The notes beneath the pieces were generated by a model. It had not been told where the DNA came from. It made no database searches and was given only the letters and a program-made list of their open reading frames with translations. DNA of 64,000 nt from Streptomyces sp. NBC_01296. GTDB lineage: Bacteria > Actinomycetota > Actinomycetes > Streptomycetales > Streptomycetaceae. The DNA lies in NCBI RefSeq assembly GCF_035984415.1, contig NZ_CP130720.1, positions 8,246,001 through 8,310,000 on the forward strand, read 5' to 3'. How positions within the stretch are numbered: position 1 is the stretch's first letter; every line of letters begins with the position of its first letter. Shown here piece after piece: positions 26,388 to 34,251 of this stretch. The translations under genes and the position numbers were made by a program.

Positions 26388-27286
26388 CGGGCCGCCTCCG
26401 CCTCGTCCTTGCGGGTGCGCCGCAGGTAGCCGAGCATCCCGAGGAACAAGGCCGCCATCAGCAGCATGGTCAGGGCCGAGCCGAGCGGCCAGTTCTGGCC
26501 CTGGAAGAACTTGTCCTGGATCAGGTTGCCGATCATGATCTGGTCGGGTCCTCCCATGAGCTGGGCGCTGACGAAGTCGCCCATGGCGGGCAGGAAGACG
26601 AGGACGCAGCCGGCGGCGGCGCCCTGCCGGGTGGCGGGCACGGTGACGAAGAAGAAGGTCCGCAAGGGGCCGCCGTAGAGGTCGCGTCCGGCCTCGATGA
26701 GCGAGGTGTCCATGCGTTCCAGGGCCGCGTACAGCGGGATGATCATGAACACGATGAAGCCGTAGACGAGTCCGGCGACGACGCCCGCGCCGGTCTGGAG
26801 GATCTTGGTGTCCTCGTCGGCGATGCCGACCGCCCGCAGGGCCCGCAGCAGCGGACCGTCGTCGGAGAGGACGACGGACCAGCCGTACATCCGTACCAGG
26901 TAGTTGGCGAAGAAGGGGACGACGATGGCGGCGATCAGCGCGTTCTTGAAGCGCCCGCCGTGCAGCGCGATGGTGTAGGCGACCGGATAGGCCACGGCCA
27001 GGCAGATGGCGCAGGTGAGGAGCGCGTAGCCGAGGGAGCGCAGCAGGACGGTGCTGTACGCCGGGTCGGCCAGAGTGGTGATGTTGTCGAAGTCGAGTCC
27101 GAAGCGCGGGTTCCCCAGCGGGTCGGTGGTGCCGAACGCGAGGGTGGCCACCAGGACCAGGGAGGCGAGCAGGAAGCCGGTCATCCACAGGGTCCCGGGG
27201 AGCATGAGCCAGGTCCACAGGCGCGCCCCCGACGCGGACGGCCCCCGGTCCGGACGGGCCGCCCCGGATCGTTTGCGTCGTGTCAT
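26384..27286 (-). CDS. potB: ABC transporter permease, PotB-like
   Basis: A 300-residue permease. After a polar N-terminus (1-22) come six helices beginning WTWLMLPGTLWMTGFLLASL. The EAA motif is IEAGRDLYGGPLRTFFFVTV (about 198-217). One base separates it from the stop of the binding-protein gene, and its own stop overlaps potC. The set potD-potB-potC-potA is complete and in usual order except that the binding-protein gene comes first and the ATPase last. Confidence 0.93.
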   Translation of the reverse strand: MTRRKRSGAARPDRGPSASGARLWTWLMLPGTLWMTGFLLASLVLVATLAFGTTDPLGNPRFGLDFDNITTLADPAYSTVLLRSLGYALLTCAICLAVAYPVAYTIALHGGRFKNALIAAIVVPFFANYLVRMYGWSVVLSDDGPLLRALRAVGIADEDTKILQTGAGVVAGLVYGFIVFMIIPLYAALERMDTSLIEAGRDLYGGPLRTFFFVTVPATRQGAAAGCVLVFLPAMGDFVSAQLMGGPDQIMIGNLIQDKFFQGQNWPLGSALTMLLMAALFLGMLGYLRRTRKDEAEAAR

Positions 27287-27287
27287 G

Positions 27288-28418
27288 TCAGCCGGCCTTC
27301 ACGTCGGTCCAGGCGGCGTCGCGGGCCCGCTCGCCCGCCGCGGTGCCGTTGCGGAAGAAGAGGTCGGCCCCCAGGTCGTCGGCGGTCACCATGCACTGGG
27401 GGAACGGCTCCACGAGCGCGGCGTAGGTGTCCTCGGTGCCGCGCACCGGCATCGGGTAGCCGATGTACTCGATGTTCTTCTTCACGTTCTCCGGGCGGAG
27501 CATGTAGTCGATGAAGAGCATCGCCGTGCCGGGGTGCTGGGCGTTGGCCGGTATGGCGTAGCAGTCGGAGTTGACGGGGGCGCCCTCCCGGGCGACCTCG
27601 AAGCCGAAGACGGAGGGGTCCTCGGCCTGGGCGAGCATGGAGGCCATGTCCCCGCTCCAGGCCTGCGTCATGTCGGCGTTGCCGTTGAGCAGGTTGTTGT
27701 AGCTGTCGCTGGAGAAGCCGCGCAGCCGGGGGCGGAGCGAGCGCAGGGTGTCGCCGACGCGGTCGAGCTCGGCAGGGTCGCCGGTGGAGAGGCCGAGTCC
27801 GAGCTTGAGCGCGCCCATGCCGAGCGCCTCGTCCCGGTCGTCGAGTACGAAGACCTTGCCCTTGGCCTGCTCGTTCCACAGGTCGCTCCAGGAGCCGGTG
27901 AGGTCCCCGAGGCGGTCGCGGCGCCATCCGATGCCGGTCTTGTACATGGTGAAGGGGATGGTGTGCGCGGAGCCAGAGTCGTACCAGGGGTCGGCGAAGT
28001 AGCCGTAACCGCCGAACACCGCCTCGGCGTTCCTCAGCCGGCCGTGGTCGATCGTGCGCAGCCTGCCGCCCGCGGCGAGGCGCTGAGCCCACTTCGCGGT
28101 GGGGAAGATGATGTCGTAGCGGTTGCCGGCGTTGAGTTTGGCGGCCATGCCCTCCATGGAGTCGAAGTTCGACTGGACGACCTTGACCCCGTACTCCTTC
28201 TGGAAGCCTTCGAAGACGGCCGGATCGACGAAGTCGGCCCAGTTGAAGTAGACGAGGTCGCCGTCGACCTTGACGTCGATCGGGGCGTGCGCGGCCGCTG
28301 CTGCGGCCGGGTCGCCGTCGGATGCGAACCCGCAGCCGGCCGCCGTGAGGGCGAGGGCCACGGTGGTGCCTGCGCGGAGGAAGGAGCGTCTGGTCAGGGG
28401 AAGTGCCTCGGGGGACAT
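27288..28418 (-). CDS. potD: Spermidine/putrescine-type solute-binding lipoprotein, PotD-like
   Basis: A 376-residue binding protein. A twin-arginine-like N-terminus (LTRRSFLRAGTTVALALTAA) ends in a lipobox-like GCGF, so it is probably a lipoprotein on the outer face of the membrane. The mature part shows PotD features: LVYFNWADFVDPAVFEGFQ, YDIIFPTAKWAQRLAAGG, DMTQAWSGDMASMLAQ and a C-terminal FIDYMLRPENVKKNIEYIGY. GGAGAGGA precedes ATG 28418. It is 163 bases from the Rieske gene; that gap holds G-rich short tandem repeats and perhaps an internal promoter. Ligand specificity is undetermined. Confidence 0.92.
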   Translation of the reverse strand: MSPEALPLTRRSFLRAGTTVALALTAAGCGFASDGDPAAAAAAHAPIDVKVDGDLVYFNWADFVDPAVFEGFQKEYGVKVVQSNFDSMEGMAAKLNAGNRYDIIFPTAKWAQRLAAGGRLRTIDHGRLRNAEAVFGGYGYFADPWYDSGSAHTIPFTMYKTGIGWRRDRLGDLTGSWSDLWNEQAKGKVFVLDDRDEALGMGALKLGLGLSTGDPAELDRVGDTLRSLRPRLRGFSSDSYNNLLNGNADMTQAWSGDMASMLAQAEDPSVFGFEVAREGAPVNSDCYAIPANAQHPGTAMLFIDYMLRPENVKKNIEYIGYPMPVRGTEDTYAALVEPFPQCMVTADDLGADLFFRNGTAAGERARDAAWTDVKAG

Positions 28419-28478
28419 CGGGGTCCTCTCCGTAGGGGCCCGCTGCCGTGGGGGGACGGCGGGAAGGGAACAGCGGCG

Positions 28479-28506
28479 GGGGGCGGTCGTACGGGGGCGG
28501 TCGTAC
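28479..28506. repeat. Tandem 14-base repeat GGGGGCGGTCGTAC x2
   Basis: Two exact adjacent copies (28479-28492 and 28493-28506) are followed by two looser G-rich copies to about 28545. They sit between the Rieske and PotD genes. They may be simple sequence slippage or affect read-through between the two genes. Confidence 0.6.
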
Positions 28507-28581
28507 GGGGGCGCGGCGGTGCGGGGGCGCGGTGGCGGTGCCGGGGTGCCCGCGCGGACGGCGCGCTTCAGCGGGAGCGGC

Positions 28582-29742
28582 TCACCGTTCGGCGGCTTCG
28601 AGGTCGGCCCGGATACGTCCGGCGAACCAGCCGACCGCCGATTCGCGGCGCGACAGGGGTCCGGGCTCGAACCCGGGGGTGGAGAGCCCCTTCTGGACGC
28701 GGGCGACCAGCTCGGCGTCCTCGTCGTTGGTGATCCAGCCGATGTGGATGTTCAGGCGCCGGGCCAGCCGGGTGCGCAGGCTGGTGCCGCGGCGGGTGTA
28801 GAACGCGCCGGGTACGGCCACCCGGTCCACCGCGGTCGGGATCGCCGTCCACGCGAGGACGTGGTCGGGGTAGAAGTCGATGAGGGTGTTCGGGTAGATC
28901 ACCGCGTACCGCCAGACCCTGCGGTCGGCCTCGGCGAGGCCCGGCATCGGGGCGGCGATGCGCTGGTAGAGGCGTTCGGGCCAGTTGGAGGAGGGCTTGT
29001 CCCGCAGCGGCGAGGTGAACAGGGCGTAGGACTCCTCGATGTCGCAGGTGTAGCCCTGGTAGTCGAGCAGCCGCATCAGCCCGGGGTGGGCCACCGGGAC
29101 GTGGTAGCCCTCCAGGTAGTTGTCGACCGCCACCTTCCAGTTGGCTTCCTGTACCTCGGCGCCCGCCAGGTCGTGGATACGGGCGCGGCCGACCGGGACC
29201 AGATCGGCTCCGGCGTAGTGGCCGACGGCCTCGGCGAGGCCCGCGCAACTCTTCGCGAGCGGTACGGCGTCGGGGTCGAGGTTGACGAAGACGAAGCCGA
29301 GGAAGGACTCGACGCGGGCGGGGAACAGGCCGAGGCTCGGCTTGTCGAGGCAGGGGATCTGCCGTGCCTCCGGGGCGCCGACCAGGCTTCCGTCGAGCCG
29401 GTACGTCCAGCCGTGGTACGGGCAGCGGATCGCCTTGCCGGCCGGTTCCGGGGCGGTCACCAGGCGGGTTCCGCGGTGGCGGCACACGTTGAGGTGGGCG
29501 GCCAGGCCGCCGTCCTCGGTGCGGACGACCAGTACCTCGCGGTCCGCGACCGTGGCGGCGAGCCGGGCTCCCGGGGCCGGGAGGTCGGACTCGTGGCAGA
29601 CGACCTGCCAGGACTTGCCGAAGACGTGCCGCATCTCCGCGGCGCCCGTCTCGGGGTCGGTGTAGTAGCGGGCTGACAGGGCGGGCCCGGGGGAGTCCTG
29701 GCCGGGCGGGCCGATCGGTGTTTCGGGGGCTCTGTGCTGCAT
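28582..29742 (-). CDS. Rieske non-heme iron oxygenase, alpha subunit
   Basis: A 386-residue oxygenase. The Rieske [2Fe-2S] domain (about 45-150) has CRHRGTRL and CPYHGWTYRLDG, giving the 2-Cys 2-His ligands. The catalytic domain carries the mononuclear iron site in NWKVAVDNYLEGYHVPVAHP with the bridging Asp and two His. Members of this group include demethylases and oxygenases of quaternary amines (choline, glycine betaine, carnitine, stachydrine) as well as aromatic hydroxylases; I cannot decide between them. AAGGAG lies nine bases before ATG 29742. It heads the leftward run, and the electron-carrier genes head the rightward run. No beta subunit is present. Confidence 0.92.
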   Translation of the reverse strand: MQHRAPETPIGPPGQDSPGPALSARYYTDPETGAAEMRHVFGKSWQVVCHESDLPAPGARLAATVADREVLVVRTEDGGLAAHLNVCRHRGTRLVTAPEPAGKAIRCPYHGWTYRLDGSLVGAPEARQIPCLDKPSLGLFPARVESFLGFVFVNLDPDAVPLAKSCAGLAEAVGHYAGADLVPVGRARIHDLAGAEVQEANWKVAVDNYLEGYHVPVAHPGLMRLLDYQGYTCDIEESYALFTSPLRDKPSSNWPERLYQRIAAPMPGLAEADRRVWRYAVIYPNTLIDFYPDHVLAWTAIPTAVDRVAVPGAFYTRRGTSLRTRLARRLNIHIGWITNDEDAELVARVQKGLSTPGFEPGPLSRRESAVGWFAGRIRADLEAAER

Positions 29743-29854
29743 CGGGTGACTCCTTGCCGTACGTGCGGCGATCGGTGTCGGCGATCGGAGCGAGCGATCG
29801 TGTCGAGGCGACCCAGCTGCGGACAGCGGGAGGTACGGCGGACGCCGCGACCTC

Positions 29855-29872
29855 GCTGACCGATTGGACAGC
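29855..29872. promoter_or_regulatory. Degenerate operator copy
   Basis: GCTGACCGATTGGACAGC differs from the perfect palindrome at 29912-29929 at two positions. It lies 57 bases (centre to centre) from it on the Rieske side. Confidence 0.6.
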
Positions 29873-29911
29873 CAGACTGCTGGCTCATTTCCGCCGGGTC
29901 AAGACTTGTGC

Positions 29912-29929
29912 GCTGACCGATCGGTCAGC
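29912..29929. promoter_or_regulatory. Perfect 18-bp palindromic operator
   Basis: GCTGACCGATCGGTCAGC is exactly self-complementary. Size and symmetry suit a TetR-family dimer, and a TetR gene (37707-38318) is the last gene of the rightward run. Confidence 0.75.
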
Positions 29930-29946
29930 TAGCGTGATTGCTATCG

Positions 29947-29962
29947 CTGACCGATCGGTCAG
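29947..29962. promoter_or_regulatory. Perfect 16-bp palindromic operator
   Basis: CTGACCGATCGGTCAG repeats the core of the upstream site. The two centres are 34 bases apart, close to three helical turns, which would allow two dimers to bind on nearly the same face. Confidence 0.75.
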
Positions 29963-30180
29963 TCAACGTGTCACCCGTCGCTGCTCCGGCGCCACCGTGC
30001 ATCCGCCCTGTTCCCCGCGCCGGAAGCAGCCCTGCCCGCCCCGGCATCCGCTCGGGCCCGCACCCCCCGTTCCGCCGCACGACTCGGCGTCCCCCTCGGC
30101 GAGCCCCGGGCTTCCCCTCACGCCCCGGCCCCCGCCCGGCGCCGACCCGTCCCGGCACCCCACCCCTCCCGGAGACACGT

Positions 30181-30624
30181 ATGAGCGGTCGTCGGCGTCT
30201 GGACTGGCTCGGCCTCACCCCCGAACCGGAGCGGGAACTGCCCGTGGCGGTCGCCGCCCTGCGCACCCCGTCCCCGGCTGCGCCACCGCCCTCGGCGCAG
30301 GCCCCGGCGGCCGTGGGACCGCCGGCCGCGGAACTGGCGGCCGCCGAGCGGCGGCGCGTGGAGCGCCTGGTCCTGCGGGGCAGCCGGCACGGCTGGCTCC
30401 GCTACCTGGCCGAGGTCACCGAGCTGGTGACCTCCGTGGCCGAGGGCTCACGGCCGGGCGACCGGGCAGCCGCCCTGCTCGCCGCGGAGGTGGTCCTCGA
30501 CCACCACCGCATGCTCATCGGCCTCCCGGGCACCGGATACGGCCACACCGCCGAGGACCGTACCGCGCTCGAGCGCGCCGTACGGATCCTGCGGACCCCC
30601 ACCCGGACAGGAGGCAGCCGATGA
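30181..30624 (+). CDS. Small protein of unknown function heading the rightward operon
   Basis: A 147-residue soluble protein. The first 50 residues are Pro/Ala-rich. The rest is helical with ELAAAERRRVERLVLRGSRH, WLRYLAEVTELVTSVAEG and LDHHRMLIGLPGTGYGHTAE. I do not recognise a family. ATG 30181 has GGAG nearby, and its stop overlaps the ATG of the NuoF-like gene. Its fixed place before the electron-transfer genes suggests a small accessory or assembly subunit; that is inference. Confidence 0.72.
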   Translation: MSGRRRLDWLGLTPEPERELPVAVAALRTPSPAAPPPSAQAPAAVGPPAAELAAAERRRVERLVLRGSRHGWLRYLAEVTELVTSVAEGSRPGDRAAALLAAEVVLDHHRMLIGLPGTGYGHTAEDRTALERAVRILRTPTRTGGSR

Positions 30625-31901
30625 CCGCGATCCGACTCCCGACGGCGCAGCCGCCGGACTCCGTACTCGGAGCGCGACCGGACGTGACGGAGAGCGCCGG
30701 GGCGTACCGCGCCACCGGCGGCTACCAGAGCGCGATCCGCCCCGACGAACTGCTGCACCACCTCGACGCCTCCGGCCTGCGCGGCCGCGGCGGAGCCGGA
30801 TTCCCGGCCGCCGTCAAACTGCGCGCCGTCCGCGACGGCGGCGGCGTCCCGGTCGTCGTCGCCAACGGCGAGGAGGGCGAGCCGGGCTCGGTCAAGGACC
30901 GCTGGCTGCTCCGGGCCCGGCCCCACCTGGTGCTCGACGGCCTCGCCCGCGCCGCCGCGATGACCGGGGCCGCACGCGGCTACGTCTACCTCTCCGACCC
31001 GGAAGCCGGCGCCCGCGTACGCCGGGCCCTCGCCGAACACCCGCCGCCCCTGCCCATCGAGGTCGTCGAAACCCGCCGCGCCTATGTGGCCGGCGAGGAG
31101 TCCGCGGTCGTCCGCAGGATCGACGGCGGCCCGGCCCTGCCCACCGTCAAGCCGCCCCGCCCCTTCGAGCGCGGCGTCGGCGGCGCGCCCACCCTGGTCT
31201 CCAACGTCGAGACGCTCGCCCGCATCGCCCTGACCGCCGCCCGGCCAGGACTGCGGCTGCGGATCGCCCGCTCCACCCTGGTGACGCTGTCCGGCGGGAG
31301 CGGCACCCCGCTGCTCACCGAAATCCCGTACGGCGTCCCCCTGCGCACCCTGGCAGCCGCCCACGGCACCCCGGATGCCGCCGGGGCCCTGATGGGCGGG
31401 CTGTTCGGGGGGCTCGTCGACGCCCGGGGCCTGGATCTCCTCCTCGAGCCCGGCGCACTCGCCGCGGCGGGCACCGCACTGGGCTGCGGAGCGATCCGCC
31501 TCCTCGCCGCCGGCACCTGCCCGGTGACCGCCGCCGCCGAAGCCGTCGGCCACCTCGCGGCCGAGAGCGCCCGGCAGTGCGGCGTCTGCGTCACGGGCAC
31601 CGCGGCGGTCCACGACGCCCTGAGGGCGCTCGCCGCGGGCACCGCCGGGCCGGAGACCGTGGCGAACCTGACCCGGTGGGCACAGGGCCTGCCCGGGCGC
31701 GGCGCATGCGGCCTCCTCGACGCCGCCGCGGGCATCGCCGGCAGCCTCCTGCGCACCTTCCGCCGCACCCTCCCCTCCCACCTCGGCGCGGCTTGCCCCG
31801 CCTGCGCCGCCGACCTGCCCACGGGCGGCCCCGGACGCCTCGCCGTCGCCGTACCTGAGGTCTCCGACGCGCCCTCCGCCGTATCGCGCTGCCCACGCTG
31901 A
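30621..31901 (+). CDS. NuoF-like NADH:acceptor reductase subunit (51 kDa type)
   Basis: A 426-residue homologue of the FMN- and NADH-binding subunit of complex I and soluble hydrogenases. FMN/NADH motifs are SGLRGRGGAGFPAAVKL (about 49-65) and VVANGEEGEPGSVKDR (about 80-95), with EESAVVRRIDGG further on. In the C-terminal 4Fe-4S domain the family CxxCxxC-x39-C is here A317-xx-C320-xx-C323 with C363, so one ligand is lost. Overlap with the previous ORF (ATGA) and a ferredoxin gene 10 bases downstream suggest it passes electrons from NADH to that ferredoxin. The Rieske oxygenase is the likely final acceptor. Confidence 0.85.
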   Translation: MTAIRLPTAQPPDSVLGARPDVTESAGAYRATGGYQSAIRPDELLHHLDASGLRGRGGAGFPAAVKLRAVRDGGGVPVVVANGEEGEPGSVKDRWLLRARPHLVLDGLARAAAMTGAARGYVYLSDPEAGARVRRALAEHPPPLPIEVVETRRAYVAGEESAVVRRIDGGPALPTVKPPRPFERGVGGAPTLVSNVETLARIALTAARPGLRLRIARSTLVTLSGGSGTPLLTEIPYGVPLRTLAAAHGTPDAAGALMGGLFGGLVDARGLDLLLEPGALAAAGTALGCGAIRLLAAGTCPVTAAAEAVGHLAAESARQCGVCVTGTAAVHDALRALAAGTAGPETVANLTRWAQGLPGRGACGLLDAAAGIAGSLLRTFRRTLPSHLGAACPACAADLPTGGPGRLAVAVPEVSDAPSAVSRCPR

Positions 31902-31911
31902 AAGGAACGCC

Positions 31912-32103
31912 GTGAAACTCCTGCTGGACTCGACCCGCTGCCAGGGCTACGGACTGTGCCAGGAACACGCCCCCGAGCTCGTGGAGCTCGACGAATGGGG
32001 CTACGCGAAGCTCATCGCCCTCGCCGTCGAGCCCGCCGCGGAGCAAGCCGCGCGCGCCTGCGCCGAAAGCTGCCCCAACGCTGCCCTCCGAGTGGAGAAG
32101 TGA
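31912..32103 (+). CDS. 3Fe-4S type ferredoxin
   Basis: A 63-residue ferredoxin from GTG 31912, with AAAGGAA a few bases upstream. Cysteines are C10, C16, C50 and C54 in STRCQGYGLC and ACAESCPNAAL. The C-x5-C spacing with one distant CP is the signature of [3Fe-4S] ferredoxins that usually serve P450s. It sits between the NuoF-like gene and the acyl-CoA synthetase gene (one-base gap to the latter). Here it probably links the NADH reductase to the Rieske oxygenase, although Rieske enzymes more often use 2Fe-2S donors. Confidence 0.9.
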   Translation: MKLLLDSTRCQGYGLCQEHAPELVELDEWGYAKLIALAVEPAAEQAARACAESCPNAALRVEK

Positions 32104-32104
32104 C

Positions 32105-34207
32105 ATGGGACGCGACCTGACCGCACTGTTCGACCCCGGTTCGGTCGCCGTGGTCGGCGCCAGCGACGATCCGGCGAAGTACGGCCACGCCGTGGCCTCC
32201 CAGGTCCTGCGGGCCCCCGACCGCAGGCCCGTCCACCTGGTGAACCGGCGCGGCGGCACCGTCCTCGGCCGGACGGCGGCCCGCTCCCTCGCCGCGATCG
32301 GCGAAACAGTCGAGCTGGTGGTGATCTCCGTTCCCGGCGCCGGCTTCGAGGCCGCCGTCGACGACGCCCTGGCCTGCGGAGCGAAGGCGATCGTCGGCAT
32401 CACCGCCGGCTTCGCGGAGGCCGGACCCGAGGGACTGGCCCGGCAGCGGGCGGTCGCCGCCCGCGTCCGCGCCGCCGGAGCCGTGCTCGTCGGCCCCAAT
32501 TGCCTGGGCATCGCCGACAACACGACCGAGCTGTACCTCGCCTCCGACCGCTTCGCTCCGGGCGGCGTCGCCCTGCTGAGCCAGAGCGGCAACCTCGCCC
32601 TCGAACTCCAACTCCGCTGCGCGCCGCACGGCCTGGGCTTCTCCCGGTTCGTCTCCCTCGGCAATCAGGCCGACGTCACCCTCGTCGACCTCGTCGAGGA
32701 CTGCGCCCGCCACGAGGCCACCTCGGCCATCGCCGTGTACGCCGAAGACTTCGGCGACGGCAGGGCCTTCGCCCGGGCCGCCGCGGCGGCAGGCAAGCCG
32801 GTCGTCCTGCTCACCGCGGGCCGGGGCACCGCCTCCGCGCGCAGCGCCCAGTCCCACACCGGTGCGCTCACCACCTCGGCCGACGTGGTGGCCGCCGCCT
32901 GCCGCGACGCCGGGGTGGAACTCGTGCACACGCCCCGGGAGATGACGGTCGTACTCGCCGCCCTGGCCGCCGGGCAGCCGGGGACGCGTGCGAAGGGCCG
33001 CCGGACCGCCGTCTTCACCGACGGCGGCGGCCACGGCGCCATCGCGGCCGACGCCGCCGAGGACGCCGGGCTCGACGTACCGGAACTCGGCGCGCGGGCA
33101 CAGGAGCGGCTGCGGACCGTGCTGTGGGAGCAGTCCGCGGTCGGCAACCCGGTCGACCTGGCCGGGATGGGCGAGCAGAACCCCCTCTCGTACGCCGAGA
33201 CGGTCGCGGAACTGCTGGCGGCCGACGAGGTCGACGCCGTCCTGATGACCGGCTACTTCGGTGGGTACGCCGCCTCCGACGGCGGCCTGGGCGGCGGCTC
33301 GGCCGGCGGTCCGGACAGCGGTCCGGACGGCGGCTCCGCACTCGCGCAGGGCGAGCAGCGGGCCGCCCGCGCGATCGTCACGCACCTCGCGGCCGCGCCG
33401 AAGCCGCTGGTCGTGCAGTCGATGTACCCGCAGTCGCCGAGCTGCCGGGTCCTGGCCGGGGCCGGGGTACCGGTGTTCGCCGCGACCGAGGACGCCGCCC
33501 GCGCGCTGGCGGCGATGACCGCCCGGGGGGCCGCCGGCGCGCCCGGGCTCCCCGCCCTGCCGGCGCCCGCCGCGCCGCTGCGGGACACGGGGTACCACGG
33601 GGTACGGGCGCTGCTCGACTCCGCCGGCGTGCCGTTCCCGCCCGCCCGCGAGATCATCGACGAGGCCGGACTGCTGGCCGCAGCAGCGGAGTTCGAGGGC
33701 CCTTACGTCCTGAAGGCCCTGCACCTCCTGCACAAGTCCGACGCGGGCGGCGTCGCGCTGCGGCTGGCCGACCGGGACGCGCTCCTGGCCGCCTACCGGG
33801 ACATGCACGCCCGGCTCGGCGCGCCCTCCTACTCCGTCGAGGCGATGGCCGACCTCACGGACGGCATCGAGCTGATCGTGGGCGTGAACCGCGATCCGCG
33901 CTTCGGGCCCGTGGCCCTCGTCGGGCTCGGCGGGGTCCTCACCGAGACCCTGCGCGACGTCGCCTTCGCGCTCGCGCCCGTACCGGCCCGGCGGGCCGAG
34001 GAGCTGCTGCGCGGCCTGCGGACCGCCGCCCTGCTGGCGGGCGTACGCGGTCGGCCGTCGGTGGACGTGGCCGCGGCGGCCGCCGTGATCGAACGCGTCA
34101 CCACGGTCGCCGCCGCGCATCCGGAGATCGCCGAGCTGGAGGTCAACCCGCTGCTGGTGCGCCCGGACGGGGCCGTCGCCCTGGACGCGCGGGCCGTCCT
34201 GCTCTGA
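32105..34207 (+). CDS. Acyl-CoA synthetase, ADP/GDP-forming (fused alpha-beta)
   Basis: A 700-residue fusion. The CoA-binding domain (about 8-135) begins LFDPGSVAVVGASDDPAKYG. A succinyl-CoA-ligase-like domain carries the probable phospho-histidine, about His251, in SHTGALTTSADVV. A C-terminal ATP-grasp domain (about 490-700) has GPYVLKALHLLHKSDAGGV. A low-complexity Gly/Ser insertion follows about residue 390. It would activate a carboxylic acid as the CoA thioester at the cost of ATP to ADP. The gene starts one base after the ferredoxin stop. The acid is unknown; a product of the oxygenase and aldehyde dehydrogenase steps is plausible. Confidence 0.92.
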   Translation: MGRDLTALFDPGSVAVVGASDDPAKYGHAVASQVLRAPDRRPVHLVNRRGGTVLGRTAARSLAAIGETVELVVISVPGAGFEAAVDDALACGAKAIVGITAGFAEAGPEGLARQRAVAARVRAAGAVLVGPNCLGIADNTTELYLASDRFAPGGVALLSQSGNLALELQLRCAPHGLGFSRFVSLGNQADVTLVDLVEDCARHEATSAIAVYAEDFGDGRAFARAAAAAGKPVVLLTAGRGTASARSAQSHTGALTTSADVVAAACRDAGVELVHTPREMTVVLAALAAGQPGTRAKGRRTAVFTDGGGHGAIAADAAEDAGLDVPELGARAQERLRTVLWEQSAVGNPVDLAGMGEQNPLSYAETVAELLAADEVDAVLMTGYFGGYAASDGGLGGGSAGGPDSGPDGGSALAQGEQRAARAIVTHLAAAPKPLVVQSMYPQSPSCRVLAGAGVPVFAATEDAARALAAMTARGAAGAPGLPALPAPAAPLRDTGYHGVRALLDSAGVPFPPAREIIDEAGLLAAAAEFEGPYVLKALHLLHKSDAGGVALRLADRDALLAAYRDMHARLGAPSYSVEAMADLTDGIELIVGVNRDPRFGPVALVGLGGVLTETLRDVAFALAPVPARRAEELLRGLRTAALLAGVRGRPSVDVAAAAAVIERVTTVAAAHPEIAELEVNPLLVRPDGAVALDARAVLL

Positions 34208-34251
34208 GCCGCCCCCACCCCCTCTCACCCCTTCGCGTCCCGGAGAACACC

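Larger units (their letters stand above)
29743..30180. promoter_or_regulatory. Divergent promoter region of the catabolic divergon
   Basis: This 438-base non-coding region separates the Rieske gene from the rightward run. It contains three related palindromes (listed separately) at 113-220 bases before the Rieske ATG and 219-326 bases before the rightward ATG. Its right half is C-rich. No small gene is convincing. Confidence 0.7.

Noticed and set aside
29743..30180. Possible small gene in the divergent promoter region
   Set aside because: All frames are Pro/Arg-rich without conserved features; palindromic operators explain the region better.
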